This document shows positions 4,141 to 5,918 of a DNA stretch of 5,918 bases, in pieces. The DNA is taken from contig SOKG01000143.1 of the NCBI GenBank assembly GCA_004376205.1, forward strand, positions 1 through 5,918. Reading direction: 5' to 3'. Below the pieces are notes generated by a model. The model was not told the origin of the DNA, did not search any database, and worked only from the letters and a program-made list of their open reading frames with translations. The first letter of the stretch is position 1. The number at the start of each line of letters is the position of its first letter. The translations under genes and the position numbers were made by a program. The DNA comes from Dehalococcoidia bacterium. Its GTDB lineage: Bacteria > Chloroflexota > Dehalococcoidia > SZUA-161.

Positions 4141-5694
4141 ATGAAAAAAATACTTTCCCTAGGCCTCGTCTCCTTCTTGCTTATGGGCTCAATATTTGGC
4201 GTCTGGTGGACATTCTCCCACCCCACCGAGAGCCAAGAATCGGCTACAGTGGTTAATTACCGGCATAGTGGGGAATTCGACTACCAGGTCTATGTCAACT
4301 CCGGCTCCCTTTACGGCCTGCCCTCGGAACTTGAGGAGCCAAACCCGACATACCCCACCAAGCTCATTGACTCCATTGATGTATTTTTCAGCTATGAGTT
4401 TGTGCCCGATAAAGAAGTGACAAAGGTCACCGAAGTGGTCGAGGTCACCGCGGTGGTAGGAAATCCAGGAAGCTGGCAGAAGGAACTTAAACTGGTGCCA
4501 GAGACCACAGAGACTGGAGACTTCACAGTGAAGTTCTCCCTGGATCTGGAGGAGCTCAAGGAACTGATCGACACCATCGAGGAAGAAACAGGGACGTACT
4601 CCGCGTCAACGGATGTAACTATCAAAGCCGATGTCCACGTTGTTGCCCAGACAGGTTCCGGAGAGCTGGAGGATGACTTCGTCCAGACCATAAAGACAAC
4701 GCTGACATCAACTACTCTAGAATGGGAACAGGGGCTGAGCCTATCCCGGACAGGCTCCTATAACGGGCTGAGCTACCTGCAACGGGGGGATTTCGACTAC
4801 GCCATTCACTTGAAGCCAAACACCGTTTACGAAACCACAACCCTGACACCACCGACACCAGCGACATCAGGGCCGACGCTTGCTTTGCCGACAGGCCAGG
4901 TGTACTTTTGCCAAACTATCGACCACATGGAGGCAGCCTTCTCCTACGGCTTTGATTGCGAGCAGCCGCTGAATCGAGCCCAGGCGGAAGTCGAGGTCAC
5001 AGCCGTATTGGAATATCCAGGAATCTGGAGCAAGACCTTTGTCCTGGTGCCCCGGATGACGAAAACGGGAGACTTCACCGTCACCTTCCCCGTGGATCTT
5101 GACTACTTGTACCAGCTAACCGATACCATCCGAGAGGAGATAGGGATGGGATCTGCATCTTACAATTTGACCCTCGAAGCCAATGTCCACATGGTTGCCC
5201 AAACGGATCATGGGGCAATAGACGAGTTCTTCAGCCAAAGCCTGCCCGGCACATTGGGCGCAAAGACCCTCGCCTGGGGCAGTGACTTAACTGAGTCCCA
5301 ATCCGGTTCTATTGAGGAGACTGAAACCGTTCCTATTCCAGGAGCAGTACCAGCAAGGGCAGGGTCAGTCGCGGGATTGCTGCTGGCCGTGTTGGTTGGC
5401 TCCTATGTTGTACGGAACCATAAGCGGGTCAAGCCCACGCCACTCACCGCAGTGGAGTTAGAGGCTCAGCGAGCTAAGAAGAAACATAAGGATGTCATTG
5501 TGGATGTCGAGGAGTTGCCTGAAGCTGAGGCTGAGGTGACGGTCATATCGCTGGGTTCACTTGATGAGTTGGTTAAGGCCGCCGATGCACTGCTCAAGCC
5601 TGTGCTTCACAAGGCTCAAGCGGAGAAACACACCTACTGCGTCATCGACGGTCTAACTAGATACGAATATGTAAGCCTGGAGAAGCCTGAATAG
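4141..5694 (+). CDS. Membrane-anchored protein with two tandem DUF5305-like units
   Basis: This 517-aa protein starts with a hydrophobic signal/anchor (residues 4-24). Two homologous extracellular units follow. Unit 1 (about 38-200) starts VNYRHSGEFDYQVYVNSGSL and contains LIDSIDVFFSYEF and VVEVTAVVGNPGSW. Unit 2 (about 209-380) starts LSYLQRGDFDYAIHL and contains TIDHMEAAFSYGF and EVEVTAVLEYPGIW. Shared later motifs are TGDFTV, E-E-x-G and VHxVAQT. A membrane helix (about 405-424) is followed by R/K residues and a cytoplasmic tail of about 90 residues, including VTVISLGSLDELVKAADALLKP and HTYCVIDGLTRYEY, as in DUF5305 proteins. The function of that family is not established; it repeatedly occurs beside SipW-type peptidases and TasA-like proteins, so a role in anchoring, assembly or sensing of the secreted subunits is inferred. 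The ATG follows GGTGAGG (4126-4132) at 8 nt. Cys257 and Cys273 occur only in unit 2. Confidence 0.85.
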   Translation: MKKILSLGLVSFLLMGSIFGVWWTFSHPTESQESATVVNYRHSGEFDYQVYVNSGSLYGLPSELEEPNPTYPTKLIDSIDVFFSYEFVPDKEVTKVTEVVEVTAVVGNPGSWQKELKLVPETTETGDFTVKFSLDLEELKELIDTIEEETGTYSASTDVTIKADVHVVAQTGSGELEDDFVQTIKTTLTSTTLEWEQGLSLSRTGSYNGLSYLQRGDFDYAIHLKPNTVYETTTLTPPTPATSGPTLALPTGQVYFCQTIDHMEAAFSYGFDCEQPLNRAQAEVEVTAVLEYPGIWSKTFVLVPRMTKTGDFTVTFPVDLDYLYQLTDTIREEIGMGSASYNLTLEANVHMVAQTDHGAIDEFFSQSLPGTLGAKTLAWGSDLTESQSGSIEETETVPIPGAVPARAGSVAGLLLAVLVGSYVVRNHKRVKPTPLTAVELEAQRAKKKHKDVIVDVEELPEAEAEVTVISLGSLDELVKAADALLKPVLHKAQAEKHTYCVIDGLTRYEYVSLEKPE

Positions 5695-5774
5695 AGCAGT
5701 GAGGGAACATCGCTTTCTTACGTTACTCATAGGGATGCGTTACGCGCCGCCCCATATCTGGGCGATGTCCGGCT

Positions 5775-5813
5775 TGCCGCTATTGGAGAGGCAAGCTGCC
5801 GCTATTGGAGAGG
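5775..5813 (+). repeat. Tandem 17-bp repeat (22-bp period) carrying a Shine-Dalgarno
   Basis: TGCCGCTATTGGAGAGG occurs at 5775-5791 and exactly again at 5797-5813. Each copy contains GGAGAGG; the second one is correctly placed (5-nt gap) before GTG 5819. The first copy is also flanked by the inverted repeat GCTTGCC (5772-5778) and GGCAAGC (5790-5796), which can form a 7-bp hairpin hiding the first copy. It may be a recent slippage duplication or a control element for the HTH gene. Confidence 0.75.
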
Positions 5814-5818
5814 TAGGA

Positions 5819-5918
5819 GTGAAGGGGAATCAATTGTCAGATAGACTCCTCACTGTGCGTGAGGTAGCGCAACTGCTTCACGTCCACCCCAATACGGTGC
5901 GGCAGTGGAGCGACCACG
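5819..5918 (+). CDS. HTH (MerR/excisionase-like) DNA-binding protein, N-terminus only (partial)
   Basis: The frame runs off the right edge and encodes SDRLLTVREVAQLLHVHPNT followed by VRQWSDH. This is the start of a winged-helix/HTH_17-type domain (x-L-T-V-x-E-V-A-x-L-L-x-V-H-x-N-T-V-R-x-W), found in excisionases and MerR-like regulators. Start choice is open: GTG 5819 has GGAGAGG (5807-5813) at 5-nt spacing, TTG 5834 has AAGGGG (5822-5827) at 6 nt and would give the family-typical MSDRLLTV beginning. Upstream in-frame ATGs at 5735 and 5765 are less likely because they would translate the tandem repeat and lack ribosome sites. It lies about 125 bp after the DUF5305 gene on the same strand. 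It could regulate the locus or belong to the next gene cluster. Confidence 0.75.
   Translation, partial: MKGNQLSDRLLTVREVAQLLHVHPNTVRQWSDH

Noticed and set aside
5775..5813. Start of a CRISPR array
   Set aside because: There are only two 17-bp copies with a 5-bp gap, no spacer-sized unique sequence and no cas genes.

Overview
The window carries a single-direction (+ strand) locus for secreted surface proteins. It looks like a Chloroflexota genome, most likely Dehalococcoidia-like. This is inferred from family resemblance: TasA/CalY-type secreted proteins with SipW-type signal peptides, an S26B (SipW/archaeal-type) signal peptidase, a DUF5305-type membrane protein and a MerR/excisionase-like HTH gene starting with a LLTVREVAxLLxVHPNTVRxW motif. 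The lineage is not proven by any marker gene here. Base composition is moderately GC-rich and ribosome binding sites are mostly GGAGG-like.

Layout. Positions 3-122 hold the last 39 codons of a gene resembling a response-regulator receiver domain, closed by an intrinsic terminator (109-145). A ~600-bp stretch without a convincing gene follows (146-744). It is rich in hairpins and includes two terminator-like structures (418-460, 619-660), an 11-bp-spaced direct repeat and a further hairpin just before the next start. Next come three secreted beta-sandwich proteins: a 177-aa divergent member (745-1278), a 257-aa canonical TasA/CalY-like protein (1431-2204), and a 339-aa protein (2414-3433) joining a TasA-like half to a C-terminal domain that begins GGTPGFW. 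These are followed closely by a 194-aa S26B signal peptidase (3506-4090) and a 517-aa protein with two tandem DUF5305-like units, one C-terminal membrane helix and a cytoplasmic tail (4141-5694). The window ends inside an HTH gene (from about 5819).

How the genes may work together (inference): the S26B peptidase is probably the dedicated enzyme that cleaves the SipW-type signal peptides of the upstream secreted proteins. Those proteins would then be subunits of an extracellular fibre, sheath or matrix, and the DUF5305 protein a membrane-anchored exposed partner. The spacers ahead of the second and third secreted genes hold strong hairpins that could adjust the dose of each subunit.

The most unusual sequence-level observations concern recombination inside the secreted-protein genes. 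A 62-bp tandem duplication straddles the stop codon of the 257-aa gene. Just downstream, what looks like the C-terminal relic of another TasA-like gene lies in the spacer. A ~90-bp block encoding the post-cleavage motif is nearly identical between two otherwise divergent genes. Together they suggest a locus that gains, loses and exchanges secreted subunits. No rRNA, tRNA, CRISPR array, transposase or phage gene was seen.
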